Part shown: in pieces, positions 52,918 to 61,101 of the stretch | How the letters are laid out: each line of letters starts with the position of its first letter | How positions within the stretch are numbered: the first letter of the stretch is position 1 | The notes under the pieces: model-generated | Seen by the model: only the letters and a program-made list of their open reading frames with translations | Databases searched by the model: none | Told to the model about the DNA's origin: nothing | Program-made: the position numbers and the translations under genes | Assembly: GCF_900460345.1 (NCBI RefSeq) | Contig: NZ_UHHW01000002.1 | Span: 2,205,746-2,269,745, forward strand | DNA: 64,000 nucleotides | Source: Trueperella pyogenes | GTDB taxonomy: Bacteria > Actinomycetota > Actinomycetes > Actinomycetales > Actinomycetaceae | Direction: 5' to 3'

Positions 52918-53423
52918 GGGCCATTCACGCTGATATTACGACCCTCCCTGTCGACGCCGTCGTCAACGCCGCGAACTCCACCCTGCTCGGTGGCGGTGGT
53001 GTGGATGGCGCGATTCATCGGGCGGCTGGGCCGGAGCTTCTTGAAGCGTGTCGAGAGATTCGGCGTGTCGATTATCCTCGGGGTCTGCCCGTCGGGGAGG
53101 CGGTAATCACGCCTGGGTTTCGTCTTCCTGCAGCTTATGTGATTCACACAGTGGGGCCGAACTGGCATCGGGGGCAGAGGGATCCGCGCCTGTTGGCCAG
53201 CGCGTTTCGCTCTTGTGCAGAGTTGGCGACGCGGCAGGGTTTGACGACGCTCGCCTACCCGGCGATTTCGGCTGGTGCTTATGGTTGGGATATGGCTGAG
53301 GTTGCCCGGATCGCGACGGTCGAGCTTGCCAGCTTTCCTCACCTCGACATCACTTTCGCCCTGGCGAGCGACGCGGTCCGCCAGGTGTGGGCCGATCAAA
53401 TACGGCTCGTGGAGCGTGGTTGA
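52914..53423 (+). CDS. Macro domain protein (ADP-ribose deacetylase/hydrolase type)
   Basis: A 169-residue single macro domain. It has the diagnostic HADITTLPVDAVVNAANSTL, GGGGVDGAIHRAAG (ADP-ribose binding loop, with Asn and Asp as likely catalytic residues), THTVGPNWH-like VIHTVGPNW, and YPAISAGAYGWDM. Members deacetylate O-acetyl-ADP-ribose or remove mono-ADP-ribose from proteins. The start overlaps the nitroreductase stop by four bases. A 257-base gap follows without a recognisable gene; short frames there have no ribosome binding site. Confidence 0.95.
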   Translation: MRAIHADITTLPVDAVVNAANSTLLGGGGVDGAIHRAAGPELLEACREIRRVDYPRGLPVGEAVITPGFRLPAAYVIHTVGPNWHRGQRDPRLLASAFRSCAELATRQGLTTLAYPAISAGAYGWDMAEVARIATVELASFPHLDITFALASDAVRQVWADQIRLVERG

Positions 53424-53680
53424 ATAGGCTGGGCCGGAGTATCGGTGGCGGGGTCACGTTCGCGCATGTGCCCGTGCGTCGTGCCGAGGTGCCCATGGTC
53501 GACGTCGAGGTGTGCGCCTGGCGTTGGCTTACGCCGACCTCGCCGAATTCACTTCGAAGCGCGAGATAAGCTTGCGCTGACACGACAAGCCGTCCCTGGC
53601 CGTGGGAAGCTCGTCACGTTCCAAATCCTGGTTCGCTATTTTCAATACAATTGTGTGTCGTAAATAGAGAAGGGGAGAAC

Positions 53681-55090
53681 GTGACTCAGCATCGCGTGGT
53701 GATTATTGGTTCCGGGTTCGCTGGCCTAAAGGCGGCCCAGCAGTTGAAGAAAGCGAACGTCAGCATAACTGTAATCGCCAAAACCAGCCATCACCTTTTC
53801 CAGCCGTTGCTCTACCAGGTGGCCACCGGCATTCTGTCTGAGGGGGATATCGCACCAACTACCCGTGAGATCCTTCAGCGGCAGAAGAATGTGCAGGTGC
53901 ACCTGGGGCTGGTGGAGGATATCGACGTCGAGCACCGAAAAGTTCTGTGGCGGAACCACAACACCAACTATGAGACGCCGTATGACACGCTGATCCTCGC
54001 CGCGGGGGCCGGGCAATCATATTTCGGCAACGATCATTATGCTGTTTTTGCGCCCGGCATGAAAACCATCGACGACGCCCTCGAGATCCGCGCACGTATC
54101 TTCGACGTGTTTGAAAAAGCCGAAAACGAAACCGACCCCGAAGAGCGGGAAAAGCTTTTGACTTTCGCGGTGGTCGGCGCTGGACCTACCGGCGTCGAGA
54201 TGGCTGGGCAGATTCGGGAGTTGGCCTCAAAAACTCTCAAACACGAATTCCGTAACATTGACCCGGCACAGGCGCGAGTGATCCTGATCGACGGCGCGGA
54301 GCACCCACTCCCAGCGTTCGGTAAGAAGCTTGGCAACAAGACCCGCGCTGAGCTGGAAAGGCTCGGGATCGACGTCGTTATGAATACGATCGTCACCAAC
54401 CTCGATAAAGACACTCTCACTATGAAGAACAAGGATGGCGAGGTCACCACCATTAAGGTGGCTTGCAAGGTGTGGGCGGCCGGCGTTCAGGCGAGCGAGC
54501 TGAGCCAGAGCCTTGCTAGGCAGACTGGGGTGGAGTTGGACCGTGCAGGGCGCGTCGTCGTTGAAGATGATCTGACGGTTGCCGGCCACCCGGAGATCTT
54601 TGTGCTGGGTGACATGATGAGCGTGCCGGGCGTCCCCGGCGTCGCGCAGGGGGCCATCCAGTCGGCGAGATTCGCCGCGCGAGTGATCGCGGCCCGCCTG
54701 GGCGAGGCGGGTAGCGCGTCCGTGCCCACCAAGTTCGTCTACCGCGACAAGGGTTCGATGGCCACTATCGCGCGGTTTAAGGCCGTCGTAAAAATCGGCA
54801 AATTCGAATTGACTGGATTTTTTGCCTGGCTCGCCTGGTGCTTCCTCCACCTGCTGTATATCGTCGGCTTCAAGAGCCAGGTGGGCACGCTCCTGAGCTG
54901 GTTCACTTCTTTCTTGTCGAACGCTCGTTCCGAGCGCACGACGACGAACCAGCAGCTCGTGGGCCGGCTGGCCCTCGAGCAACTCGGCAGCGGTTCATCC
55001 GGAAAACTCGTCTCCGGCGAGGGGATCGTCATCGGAACGGCTGCCCGAACGGCTGGTGGAGTCAAGTCGGACGACAAGCCTTCGCAATAA
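53681..55090 (+). CDS. ndh: Type II NADH dehydrogenase
   Basis: A 469-residue monotopic flavoprotein. Two Rossmann folds: VVIIGSGFAGLKAAQQL (FAD, near the N-terminus) and FAVVGAGPTGVEMAGQI (NADH). The quinone-oxidoreductase pattern LGDMMSVPGVPGVAQGAIQSARFAA and a C-terminal amphipathic/hydrophobic anchor (FELTGFFAWLAWCFLHLLYIVGF) are also present. It passes electrons from NADH to menaquinone without pumping protons. GTG at 53681 follows AGAAGGGGAGAAC. A strong hairpin follows the gene. Confidence 0.95.
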   Translation: MTQHRVVIIGSGFAGLKAAQQLKKANVSITVIAKTSHHLFQPLLYQVATGILSEGDIAPTTREILQRQKNVQVHLGLVEDIDVEHRKVLWRNHNTNYETPYDTLILAAGAGQSYFGNDHYAVFAPGMKTIDDALEIRARIFDVFEKAENETDPEEREKLLTFAVVGAGPTGVEMAGQIRELASKTLKHEFRNIDPAQARVILIDGAEHPLPAFGKKLGNKTRAELERLGIDVVMNTIVTNLDKDTLTMKNKDGEVTTIKVACKVWAAGVQASELSQSLARQTGVELDRAGRVVVEDDLTVAGHPEIFVLGDMMSVPGVPGVAQGAIQSARFAARVIAARLGEAGSASVPTKFVYRDKGSMATIARFKAVVKIGKFELTGFFAWLAWCFLHLLYIVGFKSQVGTLLSWFTSFLSNARSERTTTNQQLVGRLALEQLGSGSSGKLVSGEGIVIGTAARTAGGVKSDDKPSQ

Positions 55091-55159
55091 CGACGTCCGC
55101 GCCCGCGCTTTGGGGTTCCGTCGATCGGTGAATCGGGCGGGAAGGTTCCATGAGTGAGC

Positions 55160-55196
55160 TGAGGGTCTGGCTTCGGTAATCGAAGCCAGACCCTCA
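55160..55196. terminator. Two-way terminator after ndh
   Basis: A perfect 16-bp stem (TGAGGGTCTGGCTTCG and complement) with GTAAT loop, between the converging ndh gene and the decayed surface-protein gene. It is followed by TTCGTTGACTTC rather than a T run. Confidence 0.75.
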
Positions 55197-55246
55197 TTCG
55201 TTGACTTCTGCAGAACCAAATCTGGCTGGGGTCGTTGACTTAGGGT

Positions 55247-56202
55247 TTAGGAGTCACGACGACGCACTCCCAGTCGCGAAGCCAGGAACGCAACCGCGCC
55301 GGTCAGGATCGTCAGCACAGAAACCGTGACGGCTCCATCGGTCGAAGCGCCCGTGTAAGCGAGCGCCTTCTGCTTGGACGCCGCCATCTTCTTAGCCGAC
55401 ATGCTGTCCTTACCTGCAGGGTTCAGCACGTCAGCCTTGGCTACAGGAGCCTTGGCGGAGGGTATCGTGGCTGAAGGAGCCTCAGCCGCGTTCTTGTCTT
55501 CCATCTCGACGGACGGACCCGTAATGATGCGCGACAGGAGCGGCTTCACGACGCCGGGCTTGTCAGCAGGTTTCTGCGGAACGGCAGGCTTGTCGGAAGG
55601 CTTGTGGTCCGGGTTGCCGGGCTTGGCCGGTGCTTCCGGCTTGGAAGGAGCCGGGGCTGGCTAGGGAGCCTCCGGCTTCTTATCTGGCTTGCCGGGCTTG
55701 TCCAGATCCGGCTTAGGCTTCGGGTCGTCTTTACCGATCAGGCGACGGAGAGTCTCTTCGGCCTTCCTAACATCCTCGATCGCGTCGTTATATGCTTTTC
55801 GAGCTTTTCCAGATCCTTAGTCCGAGATTCTAGTTCCTTTTTCTGTTCGGCATACTTTTCCGAAAGACGTACGGTCGTCTCATTGTCATAGTTGCCGTTG
55901 TTATTCTCGAACTGCTTTTTGATGATGCTGTCGTGCTTCTCTTTTTCTTTTTGGGTCTCGTTTAGCAGCTTTTGCATGCTATCGACTTCTTCTTGAGCAA
56001 CTCTTAATCTTGCCTTGAGCATGTGGGCCTTTTGCGACGCATCTTCTTAGGCCTTGTTTGCAGCCCTTACACTCGGTTGAGCAGTCACACTCGCAGCCGG
56101 AGCGCCTGGCACCTCAGCGGCGAACGCCGGGCTGGCCCCCATGAAGCCACTTAGCGTTATGGCAAGCGCTGCTTTCAGCGCGATCGATCCTGTCAATTTC
56201 AT
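55247..56202 (-). pseudogene. Decayed LxxTG surface protein with coiled coil
   Basis: Reconstructed by reading across lesions: a signal peptide from ATG at 56202 (MKLTGSIALKAALAI, ending AFA), then a TAA stop at 56047-56049. The same frame continues as a charged coiled coil (AQEEVDSMQKLL, KYAEQKKELE) to a frameshift near 55798. The shifted frame gives AYNDAIEDVRKAEETLRR and a Pro/Lys repeat region, and has a TAG at 55661-55663. Downstream of this comes KPGVVKPLL and the sorting signal LAYTGAS with hydrophobic helix and RRRDS. Two nonsense changes and one frameshift make a working product unlikely. Confidence 0.85.
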
Positions 56203-56567
56203 AAAATGCCTCTCTTAATAACTGGCGAGATCGACTGTTGTTAAACCCATCCAAATGGCATCAATAGACATCTAGAGAATGGGTTAATGGCGTTTAACTA
56301 TATGCATAGTTACCGAAGCGTAAGTATCTCGTTTTTGGTGACGATTTACACGCAGGAAAATGTTCATGCAGGCGTGAATCTGTTGAAAATTTGGTTATTA
56401 AGGAGGAAATTTAATAATTCGGACATGTCCGCGATTCCTAGCTCGCCAGGTAAGCCGCCGCAGTTCAGCCCGCTTTGAGTGCTTCTCATGCCCAAGGCAT
56501 AATTTCGAGGCGCTAGAAAGCTATAGTAGTTCTGAAGAGGGATGCGGCGCTGATTGTGGTCACTATT

Positions 56568-56632
56568 CGCCGTAGTTCGTCACTCAAATACACCGATTTT
56601 GGTGACGACGAACGGCGTTAAGTACTGAGAAA
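56568..56632. repeat. Dispersed palindromic repeat, copy R4 (degenerate)
   Basis: 65 bases before the 2-hydroxyacid dehydrogenase gene. The right end AACGGCGTTAAGTACTGAGA is intact; the left arm CGCCGTAGTTCGTCAC pairs imperfectly with GTGACGACGAACGGCG. It lies in the 480-base gap 56203-56685, whose remaining part contains only a TTAAACCCAT/ATGGGTTAA inverted pair (56241-56250, 56279-56287) and no gene I can support. Confidence 0.6.
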
Positions 56633-56685
56633 GCCAGGAGCTTAAACAGCGGACCTGCCCACTCGCCGAGCGTAGGCTTGTCCCC

Positions 56686-57591
56686 ATGAAGAACGTCACC
56701 GTATCTATCCACCCCTTCTGGAATTTCGAGATCGACATCCCTGGCGTCAGCGTCGTGCGCTGGGATTTCGAATCCGAGCCGCCCGTCGATCGTGCCGACG
56801 TCGTCGTGACCAGCCACTGGGCCACCCCCAACGGCGTGGAAATGGCGCAAAAGGTGGGTGCCTCGCTGCTCCAAATCGGCTCCATCGGCTACGATATGAT
56901 CGCGCCCGACCTCCCCGCAGGCCTCCAGATCGCCAACGCCGCAACCGTCCACGAGGCCGCCACCGCCGAAACCGTCGTTCTCGATCTCCTCATCGCTCTC
57001 CGCGACGTCCCGCGCATGGCAGCCAACACCGCTGCCCGCACATGGGAGCCTTTCTACGCCCCCGGCCTCACGGACAAGAGGATCGTCCTCGTGGGCGTCG
57101 GCGGCGTCGGCTCACAAATCGCCCAGCGCCTGCGCGCCTTCAACGCTGACATCACCTACGTCGCCAGCCGTGAGCGCGACGAAGACTTCGGCCATGTCTA
57201 TTCCCTCGACACCGCGCCCGCCGAGGTGTGGGCGCAGGCCGACGCCGTCGTCGTCGTGATCCCCGCAACCCCGGACACGAGAGGGCTGATCGACGCCGAC
57301 TTCCTCGCCAAGCTCAAGGACGGAGCCGTGCTGGTCAACGCCGGACGCGGAGTGCTCGCCGTCAATGAGGCGCTCGTCGCGGAGGCGGGCCGCCTGCGCA
57401 TCGTGCTCGACGTCGCCGACCCGGAGCCCCTCCCCGCCGACTCCCCGCTCTGGGACGCCGCGTTCTTCATCTCCCACCACAACGGTGGCAACACGGACGC
57501 GATGCATCCACGCATGAAAGCGCTGGTAGAGCGGCAGGTTCGGGCTGCGCTCGCGGGGGAGGACTACGTCAACGTGGTGCTGCCGCGATAA
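56686..57591 (+). CDS. 2-hydroxyacid dehydrogenase (D-isomer specific family)
   Basis: A 301-residue oxidoreductase. The NAD-binding domain starts VLVGVGGVGSQIAQRLRAFN (GxGxxG-like), then VIPATPDTRGLID, VNAGRGVLAVNEALV, and the catalytic His region HHNGGNTDAM. The N-terminal catalytic domain is short. It interconverts 2-oxo and 2-hydroxyacids; substrate not predictable. The start ATG 56686 lies after TTGTCCCC, with no strong ribosome binding site, so translation may be from a leaderless or weak transcript. Confidence 0.88.
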   Translation: MKNVTVSIHPFWNFEIDIPGVSVVRWDFESEPPVDRADVVVTSHWATPNGVEMAQKVGASLLQIGSIGYDMIAPDLPAGLQIANAATVHEAATAETVVLDLLIALRDVPRMAANTAARTWEPFYAPGLTDKRIVLVGVGGVGSQIAQRLRAFNADITYVASRERDEDFGHVYSLDTAPAEVWAQADAVVVVIPATPDTRGLIDADFLAKLKDGAVLVNAGRGVLAVNEALVAEAGRLRIVLDVADPEPLPADSPLWDAAFFISHHNGGNTDAMHPRMKALVERQVRAALAGEDYVNVVLPR

Positions 57592-57678
57592 ATATCTCGA
57601 CACGTCCGGTCTGTGGATAAGTTTCGCCGGGCGAGACACAATTTGCCACACTAGGTACAAGCGAAAAGAGGAGGACGA

Positions 57679-58650
57679 ATGATCCGTATAGGCATCAATG
57701 GATACGGCAACTTGGGGCGCGGGGTCGAGCTGGCGCTAGGTCGTGCCGCTGATATGGAGGCTGCAGTCGTCTTCACCCGGCGCGAGCCTGGCTCCGTTGC
57801 TACCCTGGGCGCGCCCGTCGTCCATGTTGACGACATGCCCGAGTATGCCGGAAAACTCGACGTGGTGATCAACTGCGGCGGCTCTGCCACCGACCTCGAG
57901 GTGCAAGGGCCGGCCGTCACCGCGCTGTTCAACACCGTCGATTCCTTTGACACGCACGCCAAAATCCCGGCGCATTTCGCCGCCGTCAACGACGCCGCCC
58001 GCGCCGCTGGCACCCTCGCCCTTATCTCCGCTGGTTGGGACCCCGGCCTCTTCTCGATGCTGCGCGTACTCGGCGAAGCTGTCCTACCTACCGGCATCAC
58101 GACGACGTTCTGGGGACCCGGCGTCTCCCAAGGCCATTCGGACGCAATCCGCCGCATTCCCGGCGTCGTGGACGCTAGGCAGTACACGGTCCCCGTGGAA
58201 GAAACCGTCGCTGCCGTCAAGGAGCGCCGCGATGTCGAACTCACTCCGCGTACCATGCACCAGCGCGTATGCTATGTGGTTGCCGAAGAGGGCGCAGACC
58301 TGGCGGCAATCGAGCGTGCCATCGTCGAAATGCCGAACTATTTCGCCGATTATGACACCACGGTCAACTTCGTCTCCGCCGCTGAGCTCGCTGCCGAACA
58401 CAGCGGTATCCCGCACGGCGGCCAGGTGATCCGCACGGGGCAGACGGACGACGCCGTCGGCGAAACGATCACGTTCGGTCTAGACCTCGACTCCAACCCC
58501 GAGTTCACCGGGTCGGTGCTCGTCGCTGTGGCGCGTGCGGTTGCTCGCAAGGCTGCTCGCGGGGAAACCGGGGCAATCACCGTCTTCGACGTGACCCTCG
58601 CCGAGCTCTCACCACTATCGGAACAGGAGCTGCGCGCCCACTACCTGTAA
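57679..58650 (+). CDS. ddh: meso-diaminopimelate dehydrogenase
   Basis: A 323-residue enzyme with NADPH-binding start GINGYGNLGRGVELAL and substrate-contact segments ISAGWDPGLFSMLRVLGEAV, FWGPGVSQGHSDAIRRIPGV and DYDTTVNFVSAAEL, all characteristic of diaminopimelate dehydrogenase. It makes meso-diaminopimelate from tetrahydrodipicolinate and ammonia in one step, for lysine and peptidoglycan. AGAGGAGGAC precedes the ATG. A perfect DnaA box TGTGGATAA lies 59 bases upstream (57612-57620). Confidence 0.95.
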   Translation: MIRIGINGYGNLGRGVELALGRAADMEAAVVFTRREPGSVATLGAPVVHVDDMPEYAGKLDVVINCGGSATDLEVQGPAVTALFNTVDSFDTHAKIPAHFAAVNDAARAAGTLALISAGWDPGLFSMLRVLGEAVLPTGITTTFWGPGVSQGHSDAIRRIPGVVDARQYTVPVEETVAAVKERRDVELTPRTMHQRVCYVVAEEGADLAAIERAIVEMPNYFADYDTTVNFVSAAELAAEHSGIPHGGQVIRTGQTDDAVGETITFGLDLDSNPEFTGSVLVAVARAVARKAARGETGAITVFDVTLAELSPLSEQELRAHYL

Positions 58651-58726
58651 ACCGAATCGTGAGAGTTACTCGCCGCATCGGAGAAACGGTATAGGCTCGC
58701 TTCTGTGCTGTCGGCCGCGTCGGCCT

Positions 58727-58741
58727 CGCCGTCGGCGTTTT
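58727..58741 (+). terminator. Possible terminator after ddh
   Basis: CGCC-GTC-GGCG is followed by TTTTT (58738-58742), within a GC-rich stretch 76 bases past the ddh stop. The stem is short; the neighbouring GC-rich segment may extend it. Confidence 0.4.
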
Positions 58742-58856
58742 TCTATACAAAATAAACCGCCTTTGACCTTGACGGGGTTGCGCGCGACATCGACCCCGGA
58801 TATCCGGGAACCGGCCGTAAATTGGACTAGGGATCGACTGGCGACGAAGGCTAACT

Positions 58857-59426
58857 CTAGCCGTTAAAAACCCGCCGCGCGTGCTGGGTAGCCGCAGCGA
58901 CCCGTGTAGACATATTGCCTGCCCCGCCGTCGGGTAGGTCATCGACCGGGAACCAGCCCAGCCGCTCAGACTCATCTGATACGCTCACGACGGCGTCGCG
59001 CCTGGCCAAGGCCACAAAACCCACATCCCAATGCTCGCGGCACGCGGTGAAACCGCCGCCGAGGGAGTGGACGTCAAGATCGCAGGGGACCTCACTGAAG
59101 GCGGCAAAGCTCGATAAGCCGGATTCTTCCCTACCTTCGCGCAAGGCTGCCGCCGGAAGGGAGGCGTCGTCGTGCTCAAGGTGGCCGCCGAACTGCAACC
59201 ACATGCCAGCCTTCTTATGGAAATCCAGCAAAATCTCGGTTAAATCAGGGGAAAGCACAAAAAGGGAGGCAGTCAGATGGCGAGGAGCCAGACCCTTCCA
59301 GAGCGCCGATTCGCCGCCCTCGCGCACGAGGGCAAGGTAGTCATCGAGATGATAGGTGGCATTAGGGTTAGCTGGGAGGATGCCTCGCCAAGATTCGAGC
59401 GCTGCTAGGACGTCGTCATACACCAT
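58857..59426 (-). CDS. NUDIX hydrolase
   Basis: A 189-residue protein with the NUDIX box GGHLEHDDASLPAAALREGREESGL (one residue longer than the usual spacing; REGREESGL is the catalytic core). It is preceded by a domain with LTASLFVLSPDLTEILLDFHKK. It hydrolyses a nucleoside diphosphate linked to some moiety, X; the substrate is unknown. GGAGGC precedes the ATG at 59426. It lies downstream of the tRNA-Arg gene on the same strand. Confidence 0.9.
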   Translation of the reverse strand: MVYDDVLAALESWRGILPANPNATYHLDDYLALVREGGESALWKGLAPRHLTASLFVLSPDLTEILLDFHKKAGMWLQFGGHLEHDDASLPAAALREGREESGLSSFAAFSEVPCDLDVHSLGGGFTACREHWDVGFVALARRDAVVSVSDESERLGWFPVDDLPDGGAGNMSTRVAAATQHARRVFNG

Positions 59427-59485
59427 GAAGCCTCCAAAAACCAATCGGCCCAGCAGGATTCGAGATCAACCACTGAGCCGAGAAG

Positions 59486-59558
<73 letters not shown>

Positions 59559-59700
59559 TTCGTTCTTGCGAACAGGCTTTACTCTACGCGGGAATAGGGG
59601 GGCGCGCCACTCGGGGAAACGTGGTCTTGATTACGTGAATCGCGCGGTCGTGCGGGGCTGCGACGGCAGGGCTCTGCCGGCGGGACTGCACCGGCGGAGC

Positions 59701-59795
59701 CACACCCGTTTCTCGGTACCTTCATCCGAAGTTCAGTACTGTAAACGCCGTTTTAAGTGACGACGGACGTCGGGAAGTACCGAGAAACGGGTGTG
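59701..59795. repeat. Dispersed palindromic repeat, copy R5
   Basis: 95 bases with perfect 19-base arms (left CACACCCGTTTCTCGGTAC at 59701-59719, right at 59777-59795), downstream of the AbiEi/DUF559-like gene. The centre shares TGTAAACGCCGTTT and GTGACGACGGACG with the other copies. Likely folds as a long hairpin. Confidence 0.75.
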
Positions 59796-59815
59796 GGAGC
59801 ACGCGCGAACAAGCG

Positions 59816-60832
59816 CTAGTACGCTAACCCAAATGCGACCCGCGAATCTAACCATTTCCTGAAACCTGCGGTGGTGCGCACGTCCTCCCAGCCCAGGTGG
59901 AAAGTACGATATCCAGCATCCGCAAGCAACCGTTCTTTCCACGAGGCATCGATCGCAAGTTCCCGATAGTGACGGCCCTTGGTCATCTCCGGGTCGATAA
60001 TCTTTGCATTTCCGTCGAACGAAAAGACATAGCCCTTTTCCTCGTCGACGGCGTCGGGGCGCATCTGCTGACCCCGAATCCAAAAAGTCAGCTGAGGTGT
60101 CGGAAGCGGGAGGGCGGCCTCAGCGAACCGATAGAACATCAACGATTCGCCAACCGATTCTCGGCGACCATCCATGAGAGCCAGCATCGCCCGCACCCGC
60201 TTACGCCCGTGAAAGGCCGGCATTGAGTCGAAGAGGGAGACAAGCGCGTCCGTCGTCGTGAGAAGATGGGCGAGCGCAAAATCTGCCGCGACAAGGCCAT
60301 GCTCTGCTCCGTAAAGACGAGCGAGATCGATAATAGTTTGCTCGATCGAGGTCACTCGGAAGCCTGCGAATGCGACGGTCCGAGGCTTAACGGCAACCAC
60401 ATGCGTACGCGTGTTCTTGGTGCGGCGAAGGCGGCAGGTGCTCACGCGGATCGCTTCATGCGGATGGCTGATGATCGTGGGAAGGCCGAGCAAAACAGCA
60501 GCGGTGAGTGCGGCGTAGGCGACTGTGGTGGTGGCAGAGAAGGATTGACGGTGGCGGTCGAGATAATCGACAGTCTGGAAGACACGCATCTTCTCCTGAT
60601 CCCAGGGCGGAAGCGTGGAATCTACGGGTTGGGCGGCGTATCCGCGGAATGCGCGGATCAATTCCTGAGAGTGGGCGACGCGCCAAAAGTCCTCGGTGCG
60701 GGTGGTCTGGATATCGCGAGTGGCAAGACAGCGAGCGCGCCGGTAACAAAACTCCGATTCGCGCGTGCGCAACCATGTATCGCGGCCGACATCCGACTCC
60801 ACGAAGGCTTTTGGTGTTCCCCGAATTCGCAC
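59816..60832 (-). CDS. AbiEi/DUF559-type protein
   Basis: A 338-residue protein. The N-terminal half has a helical segment with SIEQTIIDLARLYGAEHGLVAADFALA, the form seen in many actinobacterial AbiEi-like proteins. The C-terminal part (LTFWIRGQQMRPDAVDEEKGYVFSFDGNAKI) matches the DUF559 Vsr-like nuclease fold, with Asp residues in the typical PD and FDG places. Such proteins are thought to be nucleases or type IV toxin-antitoxin antitoxins, but no AbiEii partner is adjacent. GTG at 60832 follows AGGAG by 8 bases; the longer open frame to 60988 is not needed. Confidence 0.65.
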   Translation of the reverse strand: MRIRGTPKAFVESDVGRDTWLRTRESEFCYRRARCLATRDIQTTRTEDFWRVAHSQELIRAFRGYAAQPVDSTLPPWDQEKMRVFQTVDYLDRHRQSFSATTTVAYAALTAAVLLGLPTIISHPHEAIRVSTCRLRRTKNTRTHVVAVKPRTVAFAGFRVTSIEQTIIDLARLYGAEHGLVAADFALAHLLTTTDALVSLFDSMPAFHGRKRVRAMLALMDGRRESVGESLMFYRFAEAALPLPTPQLTFWIRGQQMRPDAVDEEKGYVFSFDGNAKIIDPEMTKGRHYRELAIDASWKERLLADAGYRTFHLGWEDVRTTAGFRKWLDSRVAFGLAY

Positions 60833-60991
60833 AATCCACGCTCCTGTATATCGGTGTGTGAATCGACTGTAATCCGTGGAGAAAAATCGTGTATGCCGGG
60901 AGGCAGCGATTGGGGATTGAGGTGACGTTTGGTGAAATTGTGGAGAACTATGCGGGCGATGGCTGGGGGCGCGCTGGTTCTCTCCCACTTG

Positions 60992-61062
60992 TCGGTACTT
61001 AACGCCGGTCGTCGTCCCCTAAACCAATGGTTACCGGGACGACGACCGGCGTTAAGTACCGA
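60992..61062. repeat. Dispersed palindromic repeat, copy R6
   Basis: The best-preserved copy: perfect 27-base arms (left 60992-61018, containing TCGGTACTTAACGCCGGTCG; right 61036-61062) around a 17-base loop. It lies between the SLC13 transporter gene's stop and the AbiEi/DUF559-like gene. It could terminate the transporter transcript. Confidence 0.85.
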
Positions 61063-61101
61063 GAATTGGAAATTCGGGCCCGCCGGTCGGCAGCCCGCCG
61101 T

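Noticed and set aside
53424..53680. Small ORFs between the macro-domain gene and ndh
   Set aside because: No ribosome binding site, no homology-like features and overlap of several frames of the GC-rich gap.
56428..56478. A 17-residue ORF after AAGGAGG near 56400
   Set aside because: The ribosome binding site is about 18 bases from the ATG and the peptide has no features.
58681..58856. A gene between ddh and the NUDIX gene
   Set aside because: No frame has a start with a ribosome binding site; only a possible short terminator is seen.
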